A DNA stretch of 38,657 nt from a virus, in the IMG/VR virus record IMGVR_UViG_3300033552_000028, positions 1 through 38,657 of that record. One strand, given 5' to 3'. Position numbers and translations under genes: made by a program. This document shows, one piece after another, positions 20,337-28,034 of the stretch. The stretch's first letter is position 1. Every line of letters starts with the position of its first letter. The notes below the pieces were generated by a model. That model searched no databases, was not told where the DNA came from, and worked only from the letters and a program-made list of their open reading frames with translations.

Positions 20337-21440
20337 ATGGGTCGAGCACGGTTAGCAAAGAATCGAGGGTTCCCGCCGAATTTGTATCTCAATTCGGCAG
20401 GGTACTTCTATTACGTCCACCCGCACAGCAAGAAGGCGAAAGGCCTAGGCCGGGACAAGGCGCACGCTTTTGCCGAGGCAAGGGCGACCAATGCAGCGCT
20501 TGCCAACCTGAAACCGTCGTCGCTGACCGATTGGGCGATGGGCAAGAAGGATTACACGCTCGCTGAGTGGGTGCCGCTGTATAAGACCATGTGGATCGAG
20601 AAGACAGAGCCGGCCGACAACACGCTGCGCAATGCGTCTGGCTATCTCAAGCGGATCGCCGCGGCTCCGTGCGCCTGGATGCGCTTGGGCGACATTGGCA
20701 CGGCACATGCCGCGTTGTTCCTTGAGGCGATAGAGCAGGAGAGCGGGGCAGCGACCGCTATTCTCGTCCGAACACGTATGCGCGACGTTTTCCGAATGGC
20801 CGAGACTCAAGGCTTGATTGAGCAAGGCAAGAATCCGGTCAGCGCCACATACACGCCAGATCGCACCGTGAAGCGCGAGCGGCTGACCTTGGAGCAGTTT
20901 CACCTGATCCGAGCGAAAGCGCCGTCATGGCTGCGTAGCGCGATGATACTGGCATTGCTGACAGCGCAGCGCCGGGACGATATCACCAACATGCTATTTT
21001 CCGACTACAAGGACGGCTTCTTGTACATTGCACAAGGCAAGAGCGGGGGCGCGGTCAAGCTACAGCAGGACGGGCTAATCAGGTTGCAAGCGGCAGGAAT
21101 GTCCATTGCCGACGCGATTGCCGAGTGCCGGGATTCGGTCGTTAGCCGTTATATGGTGCATCACTCTGCTTACTCGGGCAAAGGGACGCCGGGGAAGAAA
21201 GTCAACAGTAATGGCATATCGACTGCCTTTACCAAGTGGGCAGAGGCGGTCGGGATCGTAGCCGAGGAAGGCAGGACGCCGCCCACGTTCCATGAGATTC
21301 GCAGCCTGTCCGAGCGGCTTTACAGGGCTGAGTACGGCGCAGAGTTTGCCCAAGCCATGTTAGGCCACAAGAATGCGAGCATGACCGCAAAGTATGACGA
21401 CATGCGCGGGCAGGGCTATCAAGTGATTGCGGCCCGCTAA
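20337..21440 (+). CDS. int: Tyrosine recombinase integrase, λ-Int-like
   Basis: A 367-residue integrase. The N-terminus (MGRARLAKNRGFPPNLYLNS) is an arm-binding domain like λ Int, followed by core-binding (about 70-175) and catalytic domains. Catalytic residues are R212, K235, H319, R322 (HEIR), H344 (LGHK) and nucleophile Y353. R212 and K235 have the same numbers as in λ Int, so the two proteins are collinear there. It recombines phage attP with a host attB. As last gene of the rightward operon it would be made mainly while that operon is active. The attP candidate begins about 70 bp after its stop. Confidence 0.95.
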   Translation: MGRARLAKNRGFPPNLYLNSAGYFYYVHPHSKKAKGLGRDKAHAFAEARATNAALANLKPSSLTDWAMGKKDYTLAEWVPLYKTMWIEKTEPADNTLRNASGYLKRIAAAPCAWMRLGDIGTAHAALFLEAIEQESGAATAILVRTRMRDVFRMAETQGLIEQGKNPVSATYTPDRTVKRERLTLEQFHLIRAKAPSWLRSAMILALLTAQRRDDITNMLFSDYKDGFLYIAQGKSGGAVKLQQDGLIRLQAAGMSIADAIAECRDSVVSRYMVHHSAYSGKGTPGKKVNSNGISTAFTKWAEAVGIVAEEGRTPPTFHEIRSLSERLYRAEYGAEFAQAMLGHKNASMTAKYDDMRGQGYQVIAAR

Positions 21441-21671
21441 TCGTTTAAAATCGCGTTGTAAGTCATTGTTTTGTAAGGGCGGTCGATAGTGGTTTATGTG
21501 GGTGTTGTATAATGCCTTATTCGCGCATAAGCGCATGATTCTATTCACAAAACAGCCAAAACATAATGCTTTCTACCGCAAAGCACAGAGCGCCGAAGTA
21601 GGCTTACAGGCTGTAGGTGAGCGCGTAAGATTTCTAGAATTCGTTGAATATTTTACTAATTGGCTTCGCCT
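21441..21671. other. Non-coding attP region between convergent operons
   Basis: About 230 bp between int and the last late gene, AT-richer than its surroundings. It holds a near-perfect inverted repeat (21512-21536) and an outer pair TGTTTTGT (21467-21474) / ACAAAACA (21547-21554), plus two TTGTAAG copies left of the core. This is the expected position of attP. No obvious intrinsic terminator was seen, although two operons converge here. Confidence 0.6.
21512..21536. other. Candidate attP core (inverted core-type sites)
   Basis: ATGCCTTAT and ATAAGCGCAT are inverted copies (one base differing in length) around TCGCGC, a 6-bp candidate overlap. Tyrosine recombinases use two inverted core sites flanking 6-8 bp. 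The host site is unknown. Confidence 0.4.
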
Positions 21672-21857
21672 TCATTCTGCCAAATTCCACCCATCTACCA
21701 CCGCCTGTTCCGTCCGCTCCCGGTCGGTCTCCTTGGTGAACATGACATACGCCCCTCGCTTGCCGCATGTGCATTCAATCTGCGCAATACTGATCCCGTT
21801 GACGTTGCGGCGAAGTAATGAGGGAATGCGGCCGCAGGGGCATGGACGGATGGTCAT
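21672..21857 (-). CDS. Lar-like zinc-ribbon protein
   Basis: A 61-residue protein with CPCG (residues 6-9) and CTCG (about 29-32), ending in TEQAVVDGWNLAE. This two-knuckle pattern and 'A-x-x-x-W-N' ending match the Lar restriction-alleviation family. Lar modulates host type I restriction, but many small Lar-like phage proteins are untested. It overlaps the phosphoesterase stop. Last gene of the late transcript. Confidence 0.65.
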   Translation of the reverse strand: MTIRPCPCGRIPSLLRRNVNGISIAQIECTCGKRGAYVMFTKETDRERTEQAVVDGWNLAE

Positions 21858-23020
21858 GCCGCCCTCAGCATGGCAACATCGCAGCGGTGGCGCTCAATCT
21901 CACCGAATTCCCGGTGCAGGACGATGCAGCGCATGTCACGACCGGCACGATAACCTTGCCCAGCGTGCCAAGCATCGCGAGCGGCAAGCGTGCGGAAGTA
22001 TTCAACGACGCAGCCAGGATATTCTTTTACGTCCTGGTGATGGATATGGCCCACCAGCCAAGTCCGGTACTTAGTGGCGCCCCACAATTCCGGCACATCA
22101 GCAGCCATCACAGCGCCCATCGCTGGACCCTTGATCGTGTCGCCATGCGTCGAGCCAATCAAGTTCTTGCCAAACTGGTAGTACCAAGCGACGGCGGGCG
22201 ACAGATCGACCGTCACGCGCGGCTCGCCATGGAAGTAGCAGGAAATCATCAGGGCGAGCGCGTAGCTCGAATGACCGTCATGGTTGCCCCGATTGATGCG
22301 GAAGATTACCTGGTCGTGCTTTTCGAGCAAGCGCCGGATGCAGTGAATTGTGGAACGTAGGCCGACCTGCTGAACTTTGGACCAGCGGCCATCAACGTCA
22401 AGCTGGTGGCCCGATTGCGACTGGTTGCGCTGATTGTCGGCATGGAACATGTCGCCAAGGTTTAGCAGCAAGGCGGTTCCGGCGTCAGGTGCGGCAGCAA
22501 TGAGGCGGTCCACCGCGCCATTGGTCAGTTCCTCGGCAATTTTCAGGTCGAAGTCCTCCCCGGCATCCTCCCACCAGGCGTGCATGCCGAAATGCGGGTC
22601 ACCGCAAGGATAGACGCACATCAAATCGTCTGCAACCGATTTTGGGGGCTTTGTAATGCGGGACAGCCCCTTAAAGCCTTGCGCCAAGTCAAGCGCGAAG
22701 TCTCGCATGATCTGCTCTGCGCGGTCGTTGTCGGGGCAGGTCTTGACCCATTGCACGACCGGCACACCGTCCTTGTAAAGCGTGCTCGTACCTTTTAATC
22801 GCTGGCCTGGCGCGGTCGCGTGATGCAAACCATGCTCAGGCGAGTAGCCGTCGAGTGCTGCACGGCTTTTTAGCGTAAGTAGAGCGTCATTCACAACACT
22901 TTTACTTACGCCCAATATCTTTGCCGCGGCCCTTCCGCTTCCGTGTTCGTTGACGGCTTCCAGGTAACGCGCTTGTGTCGGTGTTGCCCATTCGAGCAGG
23001 CGGGTATTGATGATTGACAT
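21854..23020 (-). CDS. Calcineurin-like metallophosphoesterase with N-terminal HTH
   Basis: A 388-residue protein. N-terminus (EWATPTQARYLEAVNEHGSG, AAAKILGVSKSVVNDAL) is a helix-turn-helix. The main domain has all metallophosphoesterase motifs: GDPHFG (about 140), LGDMFH, RGNHDG, HGD and GHIHH. Such enzymes hydrolyse phosphodiesters or phosphomonoesters with two metal ions; similar genes occur in many phages near lysis or structural genes. Possible roles are nucleic acid processing or DNA end metabolism. Substrate unknown. Confidence 0.85.
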   Translation of the reverse strand: MSIINTRLLEWATPTQARYLEAVNEHGSGRAAAKILGVSKSVVNDALLTLKSRAALDGYSPEHGLHHATAPGQRLKGTSTLYKDGVPVVQWVKTCPDNDRAEQIMRDFALDLAQGFKGLSRITKPPKSVADDLMCVYPCGDPHFGMHAWWEDAGEDFDLKIAEELTNGAVDRLIAAAPDAGTALLLNLGDMFHADNQRNQSQSGHQLDVDGRWSKVQQVGLRSTIHCIRRLLEKHDQVIFRINRGNHDGHSSYALALMISCYFHGEPRVTVDLSPAVAWYYQFGKNLIGSTHGDTIKGPAMGAVMAADVPELWGATKYRTWLVGHIHHQDVKEYPGCVVEYFRTLAARDAWHAGQGYRAGRDMRCIVLHREFGEIERHRCDVAMLRAA

Positions 23021-23439
23021 TATTTACCTAAGCTCATGGTTTGCACTTCGCTGCCGGTTGTGGCGTCCCATTTGGCTGCGATCTGAATCGCCTGCTTTGG
23101 AGTCGCGCCCATTTCCATTGCGCCAAGGGCTAATGCGGCCCCTGAGCCAATGGCATAACACTTGCCCTCGATTGGGATGCCGACCATTTCCGCACCCCAC
23201 CAGTACAGTTTCCCGTCTGAGGTCAGTTCGATAACTTCGATATTTGGCTGCTCGGTGAATTGTGGTTGAGCGCCAGAAGTGCGCCGCCATTCGACAAAGC
23301 GCATCGCCTGCTCTACGTTGCCAGCAATGCCGAGAAGCGACCCGCGCACGCGGAATAGCTTGGTAGTGCAGAACATTGGACCACCTGTCACGCGCTTGTC
23401 AGCGGCCATGCCGTCGAGATTGCATACGATCGTTGTCAT
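23020..23439 (-). CDS. HslV-like Ntn-hydrolase (proteasome-type peptidase)
   Basis: A 139-residue protein beginning M-T-T-I-V. As in HslV, removal of Met would expose a catalytic Thr. Further matches are AADKRVT (acidic residue near D17 of HslV), TTKLFRV with a Lys near position 27 (HslV Lys33), GIAGN, and YAIGSGAALALGAMEMGATP, equivalent to the IGSG loop-helix. It lacks about 30 residues compared with HslV. No ATPase partner is encoded nearby. Start overlaps the o-spanin stop (ATGA) and stop abuts the phosphoesterase. Possible roles: processing a virion protein, or acting with a host unfoldase. Function is inference. Confidence 0.75.
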   Translation of the reverse strand: MTTIVCNLDGMAADKRVTGGPMFCTTKLFRVRGSLLGIAGNVEQAMRFVEWRRTSGAQPQFTEQPNIEVIELTSDGKLYWWGAEMVGIPIEGKCYAIGSGAALALGAMEMGATPKQAIQIAAKWDATTGSEVQTMSLGK

Positions 23440-23669
23440 TTACCAGTCTCCTTGCGCTCTGCAAGCGCTGCGGTACGGCACTCTCGATAAATCCCGGCGA
23501 TTTCCACCAGCTTGCTAGTGGTAGCGCCGAAACTGGAATCACTCAACGGGGTCAGTTCGGGGCAACTTGCCACTACTAGCGGGCTGACTTCGTTTGCCAG
23601 TAAGTGCTTCGTTGATGAGGAGCACGCCGAGATCGTCATGCAGGCAATCCCGATAGCGAACGTCCTCAC
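23436..23669 (-). CDS. Rz1: Rz1-like outer-membrane spanin lipoprotein
   Basis: A 77-residue lipoprotein from a GTG at 23669: short signal peptide RTFAIGIACMTISAC with the ISAC lipobox, then a Ser/Pro/Thr-containing mature part. It lies largely in another frame inside Rz, the usual spanin layout. An ATG at 23732 in the same frame gives 98 residues but puts 21 extra polar residues before the signal peptide, so GTG is preferred. With Rz it fuses inner and outer membranes at lysis. Confidence 0.75.
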   Translation of the reverse strand: MRTFAIGIACMTISACSSSTKHLLANEVSPLVVASCPELTPLSDSSFGATTSKLVEIAGIYRECRTAALAERKETGK

Positions 23670-23898
23670 GAATGATTGTTTCCACTTTTCCCTGCACGGT
23701 CTTGTGGATGACCTTGAGTTGTGCGATTCCATCTGCGGCTCCTAATTGCGCTTGCTTGCGCGTATCTAATATCAGTTGTTTGTTCTCGGCTTGATTGGCT
23801 ATCTCGCCATCCTTGCCGACGCCCGAGCCGTAGAAGAATGCGCCGCCGACACTTGCGCCCCATAGGACGACGACAGCGAGGATTGCGTACGGGTTCAT
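23539..23898 (-). CDS. Rz: Rz-like inner-membrane spanin
   Basis: A 119-residue protein. MNPYAILAVVVLWGASVGGA is an N-terminal membrane anchor, followed by a periplasmic helical region (ENKQLILDTRKQAQLGAADG, then VIHKTVQGKVETIIRE) suited to a coiled coil. Start at ATG 23898 because it overlaps the endolysin stop (ATGA); an ATG 15 nt upstream is less likely. Partner of the embedded Rz1. Confidence 0.85.
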   Translation of the reverse strand: MNPYAILAVVVLWGASVGGAFFYGSGVGKDGEIANQAENKQLILDTRKQAQLGAADGIAQLKVIHKTVQGKVETIIREDVRYRDCLHDDLGVLLINEALTGKRSQPASSGKLPRTDPVE

Positions 23899-24401
23899 TG
23901 CGCCGCCATACATGCGGCATGCCGCTCAAGTTGCCGGGTCCAGACGCCAGCACAGACCTTGTTGCCTGGAATCGAGCAGTCATAGCCGCCCGAGCGCTTG
24001 TAGAGCAACAGGGCGTCGCAGGCGGGGCGGTATCTGCCTTTCAGCAGTTCGCGCCGCATGGATGACGTCGCCCACGCACCCGAGCCGAACTGATAGACCC
24101 AGCCCATGTAAATGTCGTACTCGGCTTGATGCAGTGCTACGCCGGGAATGGAAGCGCGGAACTTCGCTTCTTCCTTGCTGATATGCGCCGCCGCCAACTG
24201 GATTGCCCGAACTGGCTTGATCGTGTCGCCCATCTTGACCGGAGTGCCGTTTTCGTAGAATGTCGAGCCGAGCCCAACAGTTGGGCGGTCGTTCTTGGTC
24301 GGGACCATGGCGCGCCCCTCAAAGCCTTCCTTTTCCGCGATCCCGACGAATGCCAACATGGACAGGCTCAGTGCGGCCGCAACGATACGGGCGCGACTCA
24401 T
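23895..24401 (-). CDS. Endolysin, GH24-type lysozyme with SAR-like N-terminus
   Basis: A 168-residue muramidase. Residues 6-22 (IVAAALSLSMLAFVGIA) are weakly hydrophobic with many Ala/Ser/Gly, like a signal-arrest-release segment, so export may not need a large holin hole. E25 in EKEGFEG is the candidate catalytic acid; D38 and T41 in KNDRPTVGLGST complete a triad like E-D-T of T4-type lysozymes, though the E-D spacing is longer than in T4. The motif DIYMGWVYQFGSGAW is typical for this group. Two late cysteines (YDCSI, NKVCAG) may form a disulphide. ATG overlaps the holin stop. Confidence 0.85.
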   Translation of the reverse strand: MSRARIVAAALSLSMLAFVGIAEKEGFEGRAMVPTKNDRPTVGLGSTFYENGTPVKMGDTIKPVRAIQLAAAHISKEEAKFRASIPGVALHQAEYDIYMGWVYQFGSGAWATSSMRRELLKGRYRPACDALLLYKRSGGYDCSIPGNKVCAGVWTRQLERHAACMAAQ

Positions 24402-24784
24402 TGCCCACTCCCGTTACGAAAGGCGTACCATGCACCGACAACCGCAGCAGTCAGGCCGGCGCCCCATTTGATCGCGCTGCCGAACCACACGATAAACTTG
24501 ACGCCCGCCTTCGTAGTGCGGAAGATTTCCAGCAGTTCGGCAGTGTCAGCGCGTCCCGCCTCTTGCGTGGCCTTGATCTGCGCTTGACCGTCGCGCATGT
24601 CGATTAGTCCGTCTGCTACCTCTTTTGTCAGCGAAGTATTCGCAGCAAGGTTGCCTTTTAGCGTATGCACTTCGATGGCAAGCTTGCTAACATGGCCGAC
24701 AAGGCAGTCAAAGCGGTCCTCTGCTGTTCCAGCGCTGGCAATGTCCCTCGCTAGTGAGGGGTCGTCCTTCTCGATATTCGGCAT
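24398..24784 (-). CDS. Putative holin with C-terminal membrane helix
   Basis: A 128-residue protein. A long soluble helical part (HVSKLAIEVHTLKGNLAANT ... QEAGRADTAELLEIFRTTKA) leads to a hydrophobic helix (KFIVWFGSAIKWGAGLTAAV VGAWYAF) and a short charged end. This is the layout of XhlA/class III-like holins or pinholins. Strong AAGGAGC ribosome site. First gene of the lysis cassette, directly after the terminator at 24804-24827. Confidence 0.65.
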   Translation of the reverse strand: MPNIEKDDPSLARDIASAGTAEDRFDCLVGHVSKLAIEVHTLKGNLAANTSLTKEVADGLIDMRDGQAQIKATQEAGRADTAELLEIFRTTKAGVKFIVWFGSAIKWGAGLTAAVVGAWYAFRNGSGQ

Positions 24785-24803
24785 GCGCGCTCCTTTTGGG
24801 CGT

Positions 24804-24827
24804 TAAAAAGCCCGCATGGAACGGGCT
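24804..24827 (-). terminator. Terminator upstream of the lysis cassette (minus strand)
   Basis: AGCCCG / CGGGCT stem (24809-24814, 24822-24827), 7-nt loop, then five T on the minus strand. It separates the virion genes from the holin gene, so either lysis genes have their own promoter or antitermination passes it. Confidence 0.8.
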
Positions 24828-24838
24828 GGATTGAGGTA

Positions 24839-24844
24839 TATAAT
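24839..24844 (+). promoter_or_regulatory. Consensus -10 box for the plus-strand microprotein
   Basis: TATAAT preceded by TA, 21 nt before the ATG at 24866. No good -35 was found 16-18 bp upstream (ATGGAA at 24816-24821 is a poor match and lies in the terminator hairpin), so an activator may be needed. Confidence 0.4.
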
Positions 24845-24865
24845 GCAATTTCACCCGGAGGCGAC

Positions 24866-24958
24866 ATGGATCTTGTGGACTTTATGCTCTTGAAACTCGG
24901 CATTTTTGCAGGCCTGTGTTTCGTCGTGGGCGTACTTAAAGGGTGGTATCGCCGCTAG
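24866..24958 (+). CDS. 30-residue membrane peptide, opposite to the late operon
   Basis: MDLVDFMLLKLGIFAGLCFV followed by VGVLKGWYRR: one transmembrane helix and a basic end, so N-terminus out or in cannot be fixed, but the positive end suggests a cytoplasmic C-terminus. A CGGAGG ribosome site six nt before the ATG and a TATAAT box argue for real expression. It is convergent with the virion gene ending at 24955 (4-nt overlap) and transcribed against the late genes, so it may act in the lysogen or early, for example as a lysis inhibitor or exclusion peptide. That role is inference. Confidence 0.55.
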   Translation: MDLVDFMLLKLGIFAGLCFVVGVLKGWYRR

Positions 24959-26670
24959 TCTCCTACTACTGGCGCCGTCCGATACATCAACTGTTGCGCC
25001 TGCTGATTACTCAATAACTGCTCCAAATACCCGGGCTGGCCCGGCAGCAGTCGATTTTGAACCATCTTCGATAGCGCCATTGCCCGCGCAGCAGGGCGCG
25101 CCACAATACCGGCCATCAGCATCGGGTTTGCAGTTGCAGCACTGACCGTGCCAAGCGCGCCGAAGTCCAGCGGGCTAATTCCTGGCAAACTTCCCATCCC
25201 CTCAACTGCGCGTGACGCCTTCGGGAACGTCCGTGTAAAGTCCGCGATCTGCTTGAGTTCGCCCGTTAGCGGTCGGCCCTTGTCGGCCATTTTCGCAATC
25301 TTAGTCGGATCGACGTTGCGACTGGTGGCGTTCAATGCCTTTTCAACGTCATACAGCTTGGCAAACGTCGTGCGTGCATCGCGGAAATTCTTGAGCATGT
25401 CCGGCTGGCCTGCCTGCTGCAAATTCCGATCAATCATGTCCTCAAGGGCTGCTGAGATCTTCATTTGAGCCGAGCCTAATGCCTTCTTGGCTGGCTCCAT
25501 GCTCCCCTTATTGGCCGCGCCCTGAAAGCGGAACTGCTTGATTGCTTCAATAGTCGATTCAGAGTCGAAGCCCGGGCGGCTGGACAAACTAGCCACCAAG
25601 TCGTCAATTTCATTGTTCGCCAAGCCCGGGAAGTTCTGGCGCATGCGTTCGGACATGCCGCCAGCCGTTTTCAAGGCATTGCGGAACGTGTCGTCAGCAG
25701 CAAACGCCCCAACACCTTTAATCTGCTCGTACGCGGAACTTGCCCGGGTGCGAACAGCATCGAGAGCGGCAGGCGTCAGGTCAGGAGCATTAAGCGCCCG
25801 GGCGGCAAGCTTATTGGTGATTGGCTGATTGGCAGCGCTGGCGTTCTGCGCAGTCGTGAGCTTGCCCGCAAAGCCTTCTAGCGCCCGATTGCCTAGCGAT
25901 GGGCGGGCCTGGCTTGGCGGCATGACGTAGCCCGCCTGCCGCGCTGCTGCGATCTGTGCCGCTACTTCTGGCGTAGGGGAAGCGCCAGACATGACGCGCC
26001 CAACCGCTTGGCCCGCACGACCAGCTGCCATTGCCACACCGGGGAACGCGCCGCCGATCATCGCGCCCAGTCCTGCATCCTCAGGATTAACCATGCCAGC
26101 AGCAGTTGCACCAGCAGAAGCGCCGCCAGTGGTTCGCATCGCCATATTAGCCATAGCGTTCGTCCCGGGCGCTCCTGCACGCATGCCACTGGTTGCGAAG
26201 GCGTTGACCATTGCCGGAGCCATGCCTGCTCGAGCTGCGCCATTAGCCAAAACGCCACCTGCACCGGCTGTGCCCGCAATTTCGCCAGCCAACTTGCCGC
26301 CCTGGTACATCATCGAATCAGGTTGAGCGCCCATGTATTCCAAGCCCTGATCCATAGCGGTGCGGCGTGCGCGGTTCGACTCGAGCGAAAGCCCTTTGCC
26401 GGCCATCGCATCTTTCGCCATGTCATACGGAGCGACGACCGTTGCGCCAATCGAGCCAGCGCCACGAATGCCGCCAGCCAAAAGATTGCCAGCGCCCTGT
26501 TTGATACTGTCCATCATGGATCGGGGAGGGGGCGCGGATTGCGCTGGGTCGGCTGTTTGCCCGCCCATTTGCGCAGCCATCAAGGATTGCGCTTCTTCGG
26601 GCGTCGTCCCATCAGGAACTTGAAAGCGTGCTACCCGACCATCGGGCATCTGGAATCGTGCGATAGGCAT
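24955..26670 (-). CDS. Internal virion / DNA-ejection-type protein, 571 residues
   Basis: Begins MPIARFQMPDGRVARFQVPD GTTPEEAQSLMAAQMGG, a short β-like motif 'F-x-[MV]-P-D-G' repeated twice and seen at the start of podovirus internal or injection proteins. A large middle is Ala/Gly/Met-rich with many small-residue helices (GAASAGATAAGMVNPEDAG-like) and amphipathic character, then helical C-terminal half (YEQIKGVGAFAADDTFRNAL...). Likely ejected with DNA to help it cross the envelope. Third of three consecutive large genes with this look; the start overlaps the preceding stop (TAATG). Confidence 0.6.
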   Translation of the reverse strand: MPIARFQMPDGRVARFQVPDGTTPEEAQSLMAAQMGGQTADPAQSAPPPRSMMDSIKQGAGNLLAGGIRGAGSIGATVVAPYDMAKDAMAGKGLSLESNRARRTAMDQGLEYMGAQPDSMMYQGGKLAGEIAGTAGAGGVLANGAARAGMAPAMVNAFATSGMRAGAPGTNAMANMAMRTTGGASAGATAAGMVNPEDAGLGAMIGGAFPGVAMAAGRAGQAVGRVMSGASPTPEVAAQIAAARQAGYVMPPSQARPSLGNRALEGFAGKLTTAQNASAANQPITNKLAARALNAPDLTPAALDAVRTRASSAYEQIKGVGAFAADDTFRNALKTAGGMSERMRQNFPGLANNEIDDLVASLSSRPGFDSESTIEAIKQFRFQGAANKGSMEPAKKALGSAQMKISAALEDMIDRNLQQAGQPDMLKNFRDARTTFAKLYDVEKALNATSRNVDPTKIAKMADKGRPLTGELKQIADFTRTFPKASRAVEGMGSLPGISPLDFGALGTVSAATANPMLMAGIVARPAARAMALSKMVQNRLLPGQPGYLEQLLSNQQAQQLMYRTAPVVGD

Positions 26671-28025
26671 TATTCAAATCCTAAAAATTGAATCGAAGTA
26701 TTGCCAGCAGGCGCATTTGGTGCAGCACGGCCAGCCTGCGTGCGCCCCGCTTCGATCATAGTTTTTAGCCGCTTTTCCTTATCGCGGATCGTCGTAGAGT
26801 CGTCACCGATCTGCGGGAAGTACGACTTGCGGTAGCCCTCGAGTTGCTCGCGGGTGTAGGCGGCACCAGTTGCCAGTGTCAAGGACGAGTCGAGAATGTC
26901 GAGCTGTGCCGCTTCTACACGTTGCCGCTGAGGGCTAGTAGCCAACACGTTGGCCGCTGTATCCATGCCAAGTCCTCGGAAGCTATTGGCAACATAGCCT
27001 GGGCCTGCGGCTTTCGGATCGCCGCCCTTTTTCGGGTCGAGTGCATCGCGCATCTGCTGCTCGGAGCTTTGCAGGCGCTGCACTAAAGTAGCCGCCTTGC
27101 GTTCGCCCTCGGTCGCAACTGCGGATTTTGATGCAGGTCCGCCCGGGATTGGCTCGAGTGAAAGCAAATCTTTCGACCAGCGATAGCCAGCCGGAGCCTT
27201 GCCACCCGAGGTTGCTTGGCTCTTTTCGAAGGTAAGGCGCTCACGCGACTGCCCGAGCTGCGCGCCGTCCATGTTGTTGCGGGCAACTTCGCCCGGGGTC
27301 ATCTGCTTCTTCATAGACGAACGTACTTTGCCGGTGAACGGGTCGGTCATATCGTTACTCTGCCCGTTATCCACCGCTATCAGCTTACGCGCAACGTCCA
27401 TTGGGACAGGCTGACCGGCTGTTCCGTCATCAAAATACGGCGCGGCCATGACTTGCCCGTTTACTTCCACCTCGCGCCAATCCTTCACTTTCGACTTAAG
27501 CGCTTGCGCATCCTTAGCCACTCGCATAGCATCCTGCACCTTGCCATTCTTCTGCAAGAACTGAGCGTAAGCCATCGCATGCTCGTATTGGCCTTGTGGC
27601 GCCTGTGCCGCCTGCTGCTGCGGCTCTGGCTGCCCCATAGACGAGTTCATAGGAGTAGACCCAAGTTGCATTGGCGGCATCGGTGCGGCTTGCCCACTTG
27701 GCGCACCGCCTTGCCCCTGTGCGAAACGTCGCTGTAGTTCGTCCATTTCTGTAGCCTGCTGGCGTGCTGCGTCACGATCCTGTAAGCCGCCCTGCAAATC
27801 GCGCATTTGCAAGCCGCGCATCTGTGCAATCTGGCGCGCTTCTTCCTCCATCTGCTGCCGCTTCTTGCGCTCGGCAATCGTCCCTTGATAGCCCTGCAAG
27901 CCAGCGAGGGCCGACGCGCCGAAGTTACTTGGCTGACGCGATGGCCCACTTGCAGCCATCATGTTCAAGCCACCAGCTAACAAGCCTTCACCGTCGAGGC
28001 CATTCATAAAGTCCATGAGTCCCAT
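26670..28025 (-). CDS. Putative internal virion protein, 451 residues
   Basis: Begins MGLMDFMNGLDGEGLLAGGL, followed by a Gln/Arg-rich coiled-coil-like stretch (about 50-120) and a Pro/Gln/Met-rich region (QAAPMPPMQLGSTPMNSSMG), then a soluble domain (VKDWREVEVNGQVMAAPYFD) and a C-terminal helical domain. No enzyme motif identified. Position between two other Gly/Gln/Ala-rich virion genes suggests a role in ejection. Ribosome site GGAGAAATT. Confidence 0.55.
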   Translation of the reverse strand: MGLMDFMNGLDGEGLLAGGLNMMAASGPSRQPSNFGASALAGLQGYQGTIAERKKRQQMEEEARQIAQMRGLQMRDLQGGLQDRDAARQQATEMDELQRRFAQGQGGAPSGQAAPMPPMQLGSTPMNSSMGQPEPQQQAAQAPQGQYEHAMAYAQFLQKNGKVQDAMRVAKDAQALKSKVKDWREVEVNGQVMAAPYFDDGTAGQPVPMDVARKLIAVDNGQSNDMTDPFTGKVRSSMKKQMTPGEVARNNMDGAQLGQSRERLTFEKSQATSGGKAPAGYRWSKDLLSLEPIPGGPASKSAVATEGERKAATLVQRLQSSEQQMRDALDPKKGGDPKAAGPGYVANSFRGLGMDTAANVLATSPQRQRVEAAQLDILDSSLTLATGAAYTREQLEGYRKSYFPQIGDDSTTIRDKEKRLKTMIEAGRTQAGRAAPNAPAGNTSIQFLGFE

Positions 28026-28034
28026 AATTTCTCC

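Noticed and set aside
21496-22074. Plus-strand frame beginning in the attP region
   Set aside because: Most of it runs antisense to the Lar-like and phosphoesterase genes and its start has no ribosome site; it is unlikely to be a gene.
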